Shown: piece after piece, positions 36,101-47,082 of the stretch
How positions within the stretch are numbered: position 1 is the first letter of the stretch
How the letters are laid out: each line of letters starts with the position of its first letter
Assembly (NCBI GenBank): GCA_010015655.1
Contig: ML976668.1
Span: forward strand, 383,907 to 440,129
Direction: 5' to 3'
DNA: 56,223 nt
DNA from: Bimuria novae-zelandiae CBS 107.79
Taxonomy: Eukaryota; Ascomycota; Dothideomycetes; Pleosporales; Didymosphaeriaceae
Notes under the pieces: generated by a model
What the model was told of the DNA's origin: nothing
What the model saw: the letters and a program-made list of their open reading frames with translations, nothing else
The model's database searches: none
Translations under genes and position numbers: made by a program

Positions 36101-36263
36101 TATAGCGGTTGTTACTGCAAAGCGAAAGTCGGGAAAACACTAATTTGATTATATATGTGTAGTAACTAAGATATATACTGCTGAGCAAATTAGGCAGCAG
36201 CAAACAAGTGTAGGCAGCAGTAAGCTAGCATAGGCAACAGTGAACGATCCGAATACCGTTACA
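36101..36263 (-). repeat. 5' LTR of Copia-1
   Basis: TATAGCGGTTGTTACTGC...CCGTTACA. It differs from its partner by transitions only as far as read. Confidence 0.9.
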
Positions 36264-36617
36264 AATATAATAGGAAATAGCAGGGCTTTGCAAGGTAGTA
36301 GAGATAGTAATAAAAGTAAAAAGTTAAAAGAGGAAGTATATTTAGGCAGCTAAAACACTTATAGTAAGAGAAGTAGTCGATTTAATAGCTAAAAAGGATA
36401 GTAGTAAGCAAAAGGAGGGTGAAGAGTCTGTAAAGAGGGTGCGTGGGCAGAGGCGCTACAGACGTTGCGGCGAAGCTGGCCACAACGCTCGCACCTGCGC
36501 AGTAGAAATTATAAATACATTTAATAGCGATAAGTCTAAATAGTATTTCTATATTCTGCAAATTATAGTAAATTATAGTGGTGTTATAGGAGGCGCTTCG
36601 CAATAGACTAACTTTTA

Positions 36618-36662
36618 AAAAGTGGCCCGCTCGGTGGGGTTGGCCCGCTCGGTGGTAAACCA
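36618..36662 (-). repeat. Right terminal inverted repeat of pogo-1
   Basis: Reverse complement of the left repeat, with the same doubled GGCCCGCTCGGTGG motif and a C-to-T type difference near the tip. Confidence 0.85.
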
Positions 36663-36725
36663 ACGATGTGGTATTAATTTGATTCTTAATTACAGATCTA
36701 TTGTGGTGGGCTGTTATAAGAAGTA

Positions 36726-37325
36726 GTAGTAGTAGTAGTATTGATTAACGTCCAGGAACATAATGTTCTAGCCTCCCATGGGGCATGGGGACGTGCTAAG
36801 CTGTATTTACAGAAAGCATTTCGTGCCTGCCGGCTGGCTACCACAGTAGCCTTGTTGTACATAGCCCATCCTCCCTTTAATAGGTCTACCTGCTACTACA
36901 GGCACCTAGATACCTATAGTAGCCGGCCCTCATCTGTGAGGGTGTTGTTGTCCTGCCCCTCTCTCCCTCGCCCTTGTAGCTCTGCTCCCGTACTGTCTTC
37001 CTCCCCCTACCTCGTACGAAGTAGGACCTCGTACGAGTTAGCAAGCTGCCTTGTACCTTGAGTAAAAACCTCGTAGGGGAAAACCTCAAGCTTGAACAAG
37101 TAGTAGTAGTCGCCTGAGCGGTACTTAGTTTGGGTGAAAGGTTTTGACCAAGTCTTGGCAGAGCGAAAACTCTGCATCTTGGCTTTTGGTCTCTTTATCG
37201 CAACAGCGCCAGCTTTTTGCGGATAAAGAACGTGATTCTAGTAATCAGCTTGTTCAGGCGAACAATTTCATACTACAGGAACCCCCCACACGGTCGTGTG
37301 GGTGGAATCACGATTTTGGTGTTCC
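36726..37325 (-). mobile_element. Non-LTR (SINE-like) retroelement, 600 bp, not RIP-mutated
   Basis: It is flanked by a 19-bp duplication, TGGGCTGTTATAAGAAGTA (36707-36725 and 37326-37344). On the minus strand it starts GGAACACC and ends in a (TAC)n tail (GTA repeats at 36726-36740). Long duplications plus a simple-repeat 3' tail are the marks of target-primed reverse transcription, as in LINEs and SINEs. No reverse transcriptase is encoded, so it is non-autonomous or severely shortened. Open frames across it are not convincing genes. The 5' 240 bp can form several consecutive stem-loops, including a ribozyme-like fold. Confidence 0.85.
37231..37325 (-). ncRNA. Candidate HDV-like self-cleaving ribozyme at the 5' end of the SINE-like element
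   Basis: Read on the minus strand, helices appear in the order P1, P2, P3, P3', P1', P4, P4', P2'. P1 is GGAAC (37325-37321) with GTTCC (37282-37278). P2 is CGTGATTC (37312-37305) with GAATCACG (37238-37231). P3 is CCCACAC (37302-37296) with GTGTGGG (37291-37285), loop GACC. P4 is TTGTTC (37265-37260) with GAACAA (37255-37250). This is the nested double-pseudoknot topology of HDV-like ribozymes, and the first base is the G expected after self-cleavage. The P4-P2' joint reads GCTGATTACTA and includes C-T-G-A, compatible with the conserved CNRA-like segment bearing the catalytic C. Odd points: P3 is 7 bp rather than 3, P1 is only 5 clean pairs (7 with one A-G mismatch), and P1.1 is weak (AC/GT). 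Activity is unproven. Confidence 0.55.
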
Positions 37326-37458
37326 TGGGCTGTTATAAGAAGTATTTATCGAGCGTGGTTTGTCCCCTGCTAGCCTAATTAGGACTAGCGCAACAAACTA
37401 TAGGCAAACTATATAGCGGTAAAAGCCGTAGTAGTGTTGCGCAGGTTTAAAGCCAACA

Positions 37459-40400
37459 CTGGCTATCTTTTCTTTTATACTACATGTGGCCAGTTTAGCC
37501 CAGAACGCTTAAATCTGTAATAAAACACAATCTGTAATAGTTACTAGTTTTCTAACCAGACTAGCGCTAGTGCGCGTCCTCTTAGTGCCTATCTTACTAC
37601 TTTTTTTGCAGACTTACTACTTCTTACTATTATAATTATACTCTAGGGTGTTGACTTTAGCACGATTAACCTAGCCTTATACGCAAAGCTTAAGCTAGTT
37701 ATAGTTAATAAGATGCTCTATAGCTAAGTTAAAGCCAGCCTTAGTTATTAAGTCTGCTAGATTGTCACGTCTATTAATCTAGCGGATGTCTATAAGATTA
37801 TTGCGCTTATAGGCCTTACGCAAAGCTATAATATTAATTATAAGGCGCTTCTCCTTAGTAGTGCTAAGCTTAATAAGGTAATTATATAAGGAGCGTGAGT
37901 TAGTGCACACGACGATAAAGACATTAGGGAGGTTAAGTTACTATATAATTATATTAATTATACTACTAATTATAATTATAATGTCGACTCTATAGGCTAT
38001 CGCGTAGATCTTAGATATAAGGACGCTGCGAGTAACGCGCTTATACTTAATAAATAACTAGTAAATAATATTACTAGTAAACTTAAAGTTACGATTACTA
38101 TCTTTAGTCTTATTGCTAAGCGTAATCACGAAGCCTATTTATAATAATATATCCTTATTATTAGTAAATAATATGTTAACAAAGGCGTACAGCTTTAAGT
38201 TACTTAAGTCTAGTAGAATAAAGTTAAGGCCGCGAGTAATATTCTCCTTCTACTAGATAATACGCTTATTTAATCTAGTAATTTCTTCTTTTATAGACTC
38301 ACTCGCTTGGGCTGCGGCGGCGAGGTCGAAGCTCGCCTTAGGTTAACAGATTATTGCAATGTAAGCACCTTAAGCGCGCTATTAAATGTATAATTACTTA
38401 TTATTAGCTATTTCTAGCTTCTCGCCTTACTTCTTCTAGCGTAGAGTAATGGCGCGATTATTATTATTAAGCTTAATAATATAGCTATTAAAGTCAATTT
38501 GCGCGTCTAGTAAGAGAAACTACTTAGGCTTGGCCTTAAAACGTAGCTATTAGTCCTTAAGGTCTGTAAAAGCTTTATTAGATAGACTAAGCGTGTCGTT
38601 AGTTTGCATGCTAATAATGCTAAAGCACTTACTATTAGCCTTACTAATAAGTAGGCATAGATTATAAGTAGATGTTACTATGTAGAGAGTCTTAGTGTGG
38701 TGTTTATTATACGTTAACCACTAATAGGCACCTGCTTTAGCAATACCGTATAGTAGCTTAATAATAACTATAACTATGTTTGTTAGATAACTTTCCTTAA
38801 GCTAGGCTAGTATGTCAGCTATAATAGTACGCTAGAGTGGATCATCTAATTACGTATAGGCCTGAGTGATGTCACGGAGCCAGAGGTACATGCCCAGCTT
38901 TAACAGTAATAGTGCTAGAGCGATAATCACACGCTGGCTTGCACGCTGGATAGTAAGAGACTATATTAGGACAAGCTTCTTATCGTTATTAGCGTATCCT
39001 TAGATAACAAGACAGGACTTCTTATACGGGCGATTAGTAGTCTTGCCCTTAACTTTATTAATAATGCGTGACTTAAAGATATAGACCTTATTATAATAGT
39101 AAGGACTATACTTCTTAAAGCGAAAGACACCTTATATTATAAAGGCGTTAATTTCTGCCTTTATAGATACTTTAAATAGTTACTCTAGTATTATAATCTT
39201 GCCGACTGCTCGCAGCTTCTTAGCCAGGATAAGATTATTACGCTTACGTTAATTAAGGTTAACTATAGTAGTTATAACTTTGTTAGGTTTTAGCTTGTTT
39301 CTTAAGCCTTTTAGCCTATCGCGCTTACGCTTAGGCGCAGGCTCCTCTATAATAGGAGTAAAATTATTATTAGAGCTACTATTATCCTTGTCCTCTGCGA
39401 GAGGGGTAATAATAGTCGTATTGTTTGCATGATACGGGCGCACTACAGTAATACGGAAGGTAACTTATTTATTATTAATTTTAATAACTATAGATTACTT
39501 ATTAACGTAGAGGGCAATTATCTAATGCGGGCTAGACTATCTATAGTTCTCTCGCTAGACCTTAACGCTACTTAGGATAGGTAATAGTAAGACATTAGTT
39601 ACGTTAGGACTATTACGAGTTATAAGAGCCTTATTAACTTAGCGCTTTACCTTAATCTTGCGTACTTTAGCCATTACTTTACGCACTGCAGCGCCGCGGG
39701 CGGTAATAGACAGTAATAGTAGTAATTTCTTTAACAGGCGAGGATATACTCTAAAGACAAGAAGAGTTAGGACAAGTCCGTTAGGACCTGCGGTGTTATT
39801 AATAGCCTTAATAGCTATCTATAAGATATATTCAGGAGCGGTTATGCGTCCAACGTCTGCAGAGATTACCCCATATGTACGGTAAGTAGGAGTATAATAG
39901 CGCTTAACCTTACTAATTAAATAATATGCCTCCACCGGGACTTCCTTAACCTTAATTATAAGTGACGTGGCGTTATTAACAAACTTGTTAGTAATAAAGT
40001 TCTTGCCAGCATCTGTCTTAATAACGTCAAGAGGACTAACGTACATGTTAATCCACATGGCGCGAAGAAGATCCTAAGTAGTGTTTACCTAAATATTTAG
40101 TATAAATTAAGTAGCTTAAAAAGCTATGGCTTTATTAACTGCGTGGAGCACTAGTTTCTGATTAATATATATTATATTAATAATAACGCATAAGTTAAAG
40201 TCTATATTATTGTAAATAGTAAAGCGGAAACGGCCAGGTGCTTTGCTATGGATTTAACACTAGTGACAGTACTTATTAATGCGATTAATAATGTCCTTGT
40301 TAATATCTTTATAGCCTGCTTTGCTAAGGATCTTGTGCAGTTATCTAATAGTAGGATAGCTAAAGCGTTAGTAAAGCTAGCGTAGCTTAGTCTTAATTAA

Positions 40401-42792
40401 GTAGTAGACAACGGTCTCTTATTTATTAAGCAGGAGCTATAGATGTCCCTATTTACGGACAATTAGGAATTCTTTACCACCTTGAACGACCATATTATCG
40501 ATGTTGTTAAAGAAGATACTATAATAATCTATATTATTTAAGTAGAGCAGAAATAGTGTGTTAGTTAGTATTACTATAAAGGTAATTATACTAAATAGCG
40601 TGCTGACATTGACGTCGCTAAGGGAGAAACACTCTAGATTATCTCTAAATTAGATTTAACAACGTCCTGCGATAGACTTATTAATAATTATAAATAGTTA
40701 GATAAGCTGTAGCGCCTTTACTTATATCTTACTAGTAGTTAAGACACCAGCTGCACTAGTGTTAGGCATAATACCTTAAAAGATATCTACGCCGTAGTGT
40801 AAATTAAATAAAAAGAGTTAAGCATCTTTATTTACTTTACTAGAGATATAAAGATTATCGCCTGTAATTGCATAAAGTGCGGTAGCGTTATTAAGGCTAG
40901 AGACAATAGCGTCGCCATTAACCTTGCCACAGGATATAGTTAAGTAGACTTAGTTAGTAAAATATACTTTAATATTATTATTACTAGCATTATTGTCACT
41001 AGCGTCGCTGTCTTTAAGCTCTATGCCTTCATGGCTGGCAAGAAACACTTTATAGCTTAAGGTATCAGGATTATCTTAAGCGTATTAGTTATAGTGTTAG
41101 CAATGCTCCATGCGCTCCTTCTTTAAGTATTAAGTTAACTAGCACTTAGGCTACTTGTAGATAAAGTATGTCTTATTACGGCAATTACCTAAGTAGTTTA
41201 ACTAATAATTATTATTATTAAATTAATTACCGCGTGATCTGCCTTGACCTTAATAGCGGCGGCTGTAGTAGTTATTATCTAATAATCCTATAGCTTGTCG
41301 ATTATTGCGAATATAGCGGCGATTAGTGTAATACTACTTATCTACATCTCGTGATAGAAACTAGCTATTAGGATAATAGCTTAACCACATGCTAACTGCG
41401 TTGCGGAGATCTACAGCAACACCTTTAAATATAGTCGCTAGCTTTAAGTAAGCTATAATAGTTACTTTAATACTATAACATGCGCTAAGGAGCTATTACG
41501 TAAGTAAATACTAATTATAGCTCTTACCCTAGTCCTATAATAGTGCCTGATAGAGCATGTTTATCTTACTAATAACTATTTTAAGACACTCTATAGGGTC
41601 TTTTTTAAGGTTAGTAGTTATAATACTCTTAAGCGTAGTGCTATGCCACTCCTAGAGGTATATTTAGTAAGCTTGTGTGGTGTTAAAGTACGTGCGCAGC
41701 TTATCAAGCATTATATTATAAGTAAGCGTAAGCGCCTAGGGAGCAATATAATCGTAGTAATACTAAAGCGCTTGGCTAGTAAGTATAATAAAGAGTGCTA
41801 TTTTATACTACTTATTCTTATTAATCCTAACCTTAGTGCAAAGGTTGTTAAACACCTTAATCTTTATCTTAAGGATATTATATTTATTACCTAAATACTT
41901 CTGCTCCAGCGTGTATAACTTAGCAAGATTAATAAGCAAATAAGAGTTGTTCTGCACAGGCGTAAATCCAGGTTATAATAATAATAATAATCCTCTACCT
42001 AGCGGAGCTCGCTGCTACCGCTATTATTCTTTATTATCTACAATCTAGTGGTACTTAAAGCCTTCGCAGAGCCTTATAAGCTTAAGATACTTAGCGGGCT
42101 ATTTTAGAACAGCGGTTAATGTAAGGAGTTCTGCGAATTAGTTAAGGAGATTATTACTATTATCTTGCTTAATATAGATGCCTTGCTAGCGGAGGAGCTC
42201 TTTAAGTGCTTTTTAAATACGCTTGTTAATGCTGTTAAAAAGATCGCGGGTAAAATTCTTAAAATGCTCCTTAAACTTAAGTAGTAAAAATAGGTTAAAT
42301 ATGTTATCTTCTTCTACCTGTATTATCTAGTTAATAACTATAGTGTTAAGTTTATCTATATTAACAGTAGCGTTGGCGATATTAAAATCTTAGTTAGCGT
42401 ACTAGTCCTTGTAAATTATCTTGTCTAGGTACCACGAGCAATCCTTTATTTAGGTGTACTTTATAATAGCGTTTTAGATATAGGCCTGTAATTAGTGTGA
42501 TTTAATAAGAGTTAGCGTGGTTAACGCAAATCTCCTTCTAAACTAAGCCTTAGTAGGGACAATCCAGGCGGAGAGATCCTTCAAATACGAGGCGCCGCTG
42601 ATCCTGATACAGGATAGCAGTGAGCTTGTCGTACCTATACTTCGCACTAGCGATGCTGTATCCTAGGCCTTGGTAGGGGAGGAGGCATGCGCTAACCGCT
42701 TCTATCGCCAGAATACTCAGCCTGAAACGTGCGCTGAGATTCCCTGTACACAGTATATCTTGCCAATCTGTAGTGTAGCAACCACTGATCAG
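37459..42792 (-). pseudogene. Copia-3 Gag-Pol remnant
   Basis: Copia order on the minus strand. The 5' leader at 42540-42792 is unmutated. Gag follows to about 41100. Integrase sequence includes VIKTDAGKNFITNKFVNNAT and EVPVEAYYLISKVKRYY (40058-39819). A Lys/Arg-rich linker (KRKRDRLKGLRNKLKPNK) lies near 39330. RVT_2-type RT spans about 39200-38300, with RLVIQGYANDD-like sequence and RDITQAYT (about 38890-38850); the catalytic box region reads MQTNDTL. RNase H ends with NLADLITKAGF near 37770-37740. RIP stops are frequent, but short open stretches survive. Confidence 0.82.
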
Positions 42793-43034
42793 TGTTAATA
42801 CGGCAATAGGCTGTTAGATCAAGACTTCGTTGCAACAATGTGGTATTGATTTAATTCTTAATTACAGATCTATTATAGTGGGCTATTATAAGAAGTATTT
42901 ATCGAGCGTGGTTTGTCCCTTGCTAGCCTAATCAGGACTAGCGTAATAAACCACAGGCAAACTACGCAACAAACCGCAGGCAAACTACATGGCGGTAAAA
43001 GCCGTAGTAGTGTTGCGCAGGTTTGAAGCCAACA
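42793..43034 (-). repeat. 5' LTR of Copia-3 (LTR C)
   Basis: TGTTAATACGGCAATAGG...GAAGCCAACA, about 242 bp. It is nearly the reverse complement of LTR A at 23742-23983. Only lightly RIP-mutated. Confidence 0.9.
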
Positions 43035-43367
43035 CTAAGTATTTTTACTATGCGGGTAACCTTTCTTTATAATAAAATATATACTTAGCTAACTCGTATA
43101 ATGTAGTATTTAATTAACTTTAAATGTATTTTCTTTTCTTAGGTTAGTAATTAAAAGTAGATTTAATGAGTATCTTAGGGTCTATAAGTTCTAATTAATT
43201 AATATAAAATACTAGGTGTACCTTTGATTCTAGCGATAGGTCTAATTAGTAGTTAACTAGTAATATTTATTTAGTAATAAAAAATAATTTAACTTTAATA
43301 TAATTTAGTTCCTTGTGATTTCTTTTTTAAATTTAAAGATTTTTTTATAAGCAGATATGCTCTATCT

Positions 43368-43400
<33 letters not shown>
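43035..43400. other. AT-rich sequence ending in a 28-T run
   Basis: Unidentified RIP-mutated DNA. Ts run from 43371 to 43398, followed by AA and the gap. The homopolymer probably caused the assembly break. Confidence 0.6.
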
Positions 43401-43410
43401 NNNNNNNNNN
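43401..43410. other. Assembly gap (10 N)
   Basis: Ten unresolved bases directly after the poly-T run; the true length is unknown. Confidence 0.99.
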
Positions 43411-45962
43411 CAAAAGTGCAATTTTTTTGTCAATATATAAAATAGCTTACTATTAAGCTTTCTTAAGATTTTCTTATACTTATTCTTGTGTTTTCTTAAG
43501 TGTTTCTGCTAGTTTAATAGCTTCTTCCATCCTAATCGCTGTAGGGAATACTTAGTTAAAGAGATATAGGTGTCTGCCGTAGTTTACATAAAATAGTACA
43601 AATCCTATTACTACTAATATCCTATTATTATATAATAGTTATGCTATTAGTAATAATAAAATCTAGTTATTCTTCTAGTTATTATAGTAAATGCGTAGGT
43701 GCGTCCTAAGCGTCTAATTTGTACGTTCTGTCTAACCGTTAGTCTATAGATAGTACGCTGTTAATAGCTTTTATTTCGTTTTAATAAATACTATTAGTAT
43801 TGTCTAGTATTTTAATATAAAGAGCTTATCTCTGTTACTAATAAATATTTTTAGAATATCGCAGTAGAGTATAAGTTAGTCTAAGATAAGGAATATAAGT
43901 TCCTTTACCGTAGTTTTTTTTTTTGCACAGTAGTAATTATACGTATTTAGTAAATCTATATATAATTACTAATATAGAGTTATAGCTTATTCCTATTACT
44001 AAATCTTTCAACTTAAGTAATATAATTATAAAATCTATTATAATATCTTCCTATAGTGCTATAGGTATCTAGATTGCTTACATCTCTCTGTACTTAAGAT
44101 TAGTAGCATACTTGTTTCTTTAGTAATCTATACACTTACGGATGTATCTTATTACTGCTTTCTTAATATTCTTAAAAGAGTAGTTCCTCTAAATAAGTAC
44201 TATTATCTTTTTAATGCCTAGGTGTCTGTACATAGGGTTATTATAGTATCCTTTAGATAATTTTCGTGTTATAATAAGGATCTTACTAAGTTCTACTATT
44301 AGTTCTAGTAGTCCATTAAGATTCTTTCGTAGTATTACAAAGTATATTTTTAGTTTATCTCTTATAAGGTCGTGTTATTAACTAAGTATATCTATAGGTT
44401 AGTTTTCTTTTCCTGACGTAAAAATAATCTTACATTTATATTATTTAAGTAATTCTAACTATCTTGCTTATCTTGGTAAGAGTCCATTAGTAGTCGTAAA
44501 ACGTGTAAGATTTATATAATCTATATAAATCTTAAACGTTAAGTAACTAAGAGTGTAGATTCTCTTGTACTTTAATACTTTAATAATAGCATAAAGATCT
44601 CTGTCGTGTACGTTGTATCGTGTATCTGCTCCTGTGAACTTTCGTGAGTAGTATGCAATAGGGTACTATTTACTATCTATCTCTTGCTTCGCACATACGC
44701 CCATTGCAAGGTTGCTTACATTTATTTTAATTCGTATAGGTTTTCTATCCCTAAAGTAGATAAGTATAGATGGCATAATGCATGCTGTCTTTAAGAGTTT
44801 AAATAATATTTTATACTTCTCTATCTATACAAAGGATATATCTTTTTATATAAAATTTATTAAAGGTAGCATGGCTTTCGCGTAGTCCTTAATAAATTAT
44901 TAATTAAAGTTATAAAATTTTAAGAATTTTTAATATTCTTAGCTATCTGTACTATAGGCTAATTCTTAATATATTTAATTTTATTTAGTACAACTTTAAT
45001 TCCTTTCATGCTAATAACGTGTCTTAGGAATTTAAGTTTATTTATATACTATTTATATTTCTTTAGCTAAATGCATAGATATGATTCGTCTATTGCCTTT
45101 AACACTATCTATACGTGCGGAATGTGATTTAAATTATTCTCTAAGTATATAAGTATATCGTCTATATATGCAATAACAAATATAACTAGATAGTTACGTA
45201 GTACGTTATTACTAAGTACTTAGAAGTTTGCTGGTACATTCGTAAGTCTAAAAGGCCTAACTATATATTTATAGAGTCTATAGTGTAATTTATATAAGGT
45301 AGTACCTATTTTATAGATCTATTATTATAAAAAATTTGCTCTTAACAGTTAGTCTCGAAGTTCTAATATATTAGGTAATAGGTATCTATTCTTAATTATT
45401 ATAATATTAATTTTTTTATATTTAATATATAGTTGTGGGGTTCTATCCTTCTTTATAATAAATATAAAGGGACTAGCTACTGGTAACTTTAATAGTCGTA
45501 TATAGCTTTTTTTAAGATTTATTTTAATAAATTCCTATTCTTATTAGAGTTATTTTTTTGTCTTTATGTATAGTAGTCTAAAGGGTCACGTCTTTCCCTC
45601 TTCTAGGTCTATTAATAAATTTTAAAGTTAATATTTTAAAAGGTTTACTTTTCCTTCTTATTTAGTGAAAATATACATCCATGCGTAATAGTATTTTAGA
45701 ATTCTATAAAATATTCTATCTTCTATCTTCTTACACTCTATAACTTAATAGTTCCTACTAGCGTCTACTAAGGTAGTTTTGTGTTTATTAAGTTCTAGTT
45801 ATAAGACTACGTTATTAATAGTTCTCTTATTTACTATTAAGCTTTACTTATAATATATAATTATAGCGCTCTAAGAATAGCGTCTTTTATATTTAGTTAA
45901 TCTCTAAATTATGCTCTCTTAACTAAGGTAGGTTTAATATTATATCGTAATTAGCTTCTTTA

Positions 45963-46065
45963 CTCGGTCCCTAGCGGCTGCTGTACAGTTTTTCTGCAAA
46001 AAAGACCGTGCTCCGCACGGCCTTACAAGCTCAATGCACTAACAAGTTTAATGCACTGAAATGCT
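45963..46065 (+). repeat. Left terminal inverted repeat of pogo-2
   Basis: It contains the strong hairpin GACCGTGCTCCGCACGG (46004-46020) and AATGCACT repeats, mirrored at the right end. Confidence 0.85.
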
Positions 46066-46834
46066 ATAGCCCTGCCTAAATTTATTAAAAACGCGTCTTT
46101 TTACACTAAATAAATGCTAAAGAGTTCTAAGGACAGCCTATTTATATCTATAAGTTTTAAATTATTAAAAATAGTATTACTAAGTTATTAGCATTAGCGC
46201 GCTTAAACGTACGCGTATACTGTTATAATTATAATATTAAATACTTACGCTTTTAGCTTATGCGCGCGCTTAAAAGTAGAAATAATAAGTTAACGCGTCT
46301 ATTTATAAATAAGAAGCTTTAAGACGTATAAGAGCTTACCCTAAAACGCTTTATTAACGTAATTAATAACGTTAGATTTAGCATATAAAAGGAACTTATT
46401 AGGTAATAAGCTAACGTCCTACTACCTAAAGCTTATAAAAAAGATAGCCCACCGCCGTGCGTAGGCGTTAATTAGGCAACTAAGTAGCTTACTACCTATC
46501 TAAAATATAGTAAGATAAAGGCAACGCTAATAGAGCTTACCTAAAAGCTTATATAATTACTAGAGGCTCTTCTTAAATAGTATAATAAGCTCGACTTGTA
46601 TAAATAGCGCCTGGGCGTCTCTAACGGCAACATGTATAATATAGATAAGACTAGCATTAGGATTAGTATTGCGAAGTCCTCCTACGTATATACAAATCAC
46701 AGATAATAAGTGATTATCTTAACTATAATAAACAAAGAGCTTACCTCCCTTATTAAGTATATCTTTATAGATAGCTAAGTAATTAAGCCTATACTTATTA
46801 TTAAGACGAAGTTAATCTTAAAGCACTAGGTAAT

Positions 46835-47082
46835 TGTGAGGACGGGCACAGGCTCCTGCATTAAGAGAGTAGATGAGGTAGGTTGGCTCTATTTCAGCTA
46901 CACTAAGATAAGGAGACTGTAGGTACACAGGCCTGCGGCGCTTTTATACGCTGCCGCTCGGCACGGAACATCTATCTATCCGAGATAACTACACTAGGTG
47001 CGTGGGCAGCTGCGCCCAGGCGTAAGGTAGTCGCGCCTCTCACGCGAGGTCATGTATCCTGCTAGCATGCTAGGCCGTTACA
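46835..47082 (-). repeat. 3' LTR of Gypsy-2
   Basis: 248 bp, TGTGAGGACGGG...GGCCGTTACA; only lightly mutated. Confidence 0.9.

Larger units (their letters stand above)
25501..36263 (-). mobile_element. Ty1/Copia retrotransposon in pogo-1 (Copia-1), interrupted by Copia-2
   Basis: LTRs of 163 bp lie at 25501-25663 and 36101-36263 and end in CCGTTACA. The duplication AATAT (25496-25500 and 36264-36268) flanks the element. On the minus strand the polypurine tract (AGGGGG) abuts the left LTR, and a primer-site-like GTTATAAGCCTGG abuts the right LTR. Subtracting Copia-2 leaves about 5.28 kb, normal for Copia. RT with YVDDI lies left of Copia-2; Gag, protease and integrase lie to its right. Confidence 0.92.
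24132..36543 (+). pseudogene. pogo-1 transposase (DDE_1 type), split and RIP-mutated
   Basis: This protein would excise and reinsert the transposon at TA sites. The first part is 24132-25500 and the second, after Copia-1, is 36264 to about 36543. The start is ATG 24132 (MPSQHNA). A helix-turn-helix/CENP-B-like region is followed by YNFDETGF (24626-24649), with the first catalytic Asp intact. Then come LLIIDSYKSHYL (about 24958-24995), with the second Asp intact, and LHSSHLLQSLNIGYFSPLKR (25047-25106). The C-terminus after the insertion ends in an intact CCHC knuckle, RRCGEAGHNARTC (about 36457-36500), typical of this fungal lineage. Numerous TAG/TAA stops at Trp/Gln positions abolish function. 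Confidence 0.85.
24054..36662 (+). mobile_element. Fot1/pogo-type DNA transposon carrying nested Copia elements (pogo-1)
   Basis: Terminal inverted repeats of about 45 bp lie at 24054-24098 and 36618-36662 (TGGTTYACCACCGAGCGGG...). The transposase is split by Copia-1, whose duplicated AATAT marks the break. Without the nested elements the transposon would be about 1.85 kb, a normal size. The expected TA duplication is not clear: the flanks share only ACG, and the right side abuts a truncated Copia-3 LTR. Confidence 0.85.
36663..37458 (-). repeat. 3' LTR of Copia-3 (LTR B), truncated and split
   Basis: LTR sequence occupies 36663-36725 and resumes with a duplicated 19-bp stretch at 37326-37344, then runs to GAAGCCAACA-like AAGCCAACA at 37458. 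The inserted DNA between them is the SINE-like element. Confidence 0.85.
36663..43034 (-). mobile_element. Ty1/Copia retrotransposon (Copia-3) abutting pogo-1
   Basis: The right LTR (42793-43034) is complete at 242 bp. The left LTR (36663-37458) lacks its first ~42 bp, where pogo-1 begins, and is split by a 600-bp SINE-like insert. The internal region encodes Copia domains on the minus strand. The right flank is CTAAG; the matching left flank is missing. Confidence 0.88.

Noticed and set aside
36741..37061. 106-codon plus-strand ORF
   Set aside because: It lies on the antisense strand of the SINE-like insert, has no domain, and is low-complexity (Ser/Leu/Cys). It is more simply non-coding mobile DNA.
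37285..37302. CCACACGGTCGTGTGG palindrome as a stand-alone terminator
   Set aside because: It is better explained as helix P3 of the structured 5' end of the SINE-like element, and there is no bacterial context.
41643..41894. 83-codon plus-strand ORF
   Set aside because: It is antisense to the Copia-3 Gag-Pol region and has no domain.
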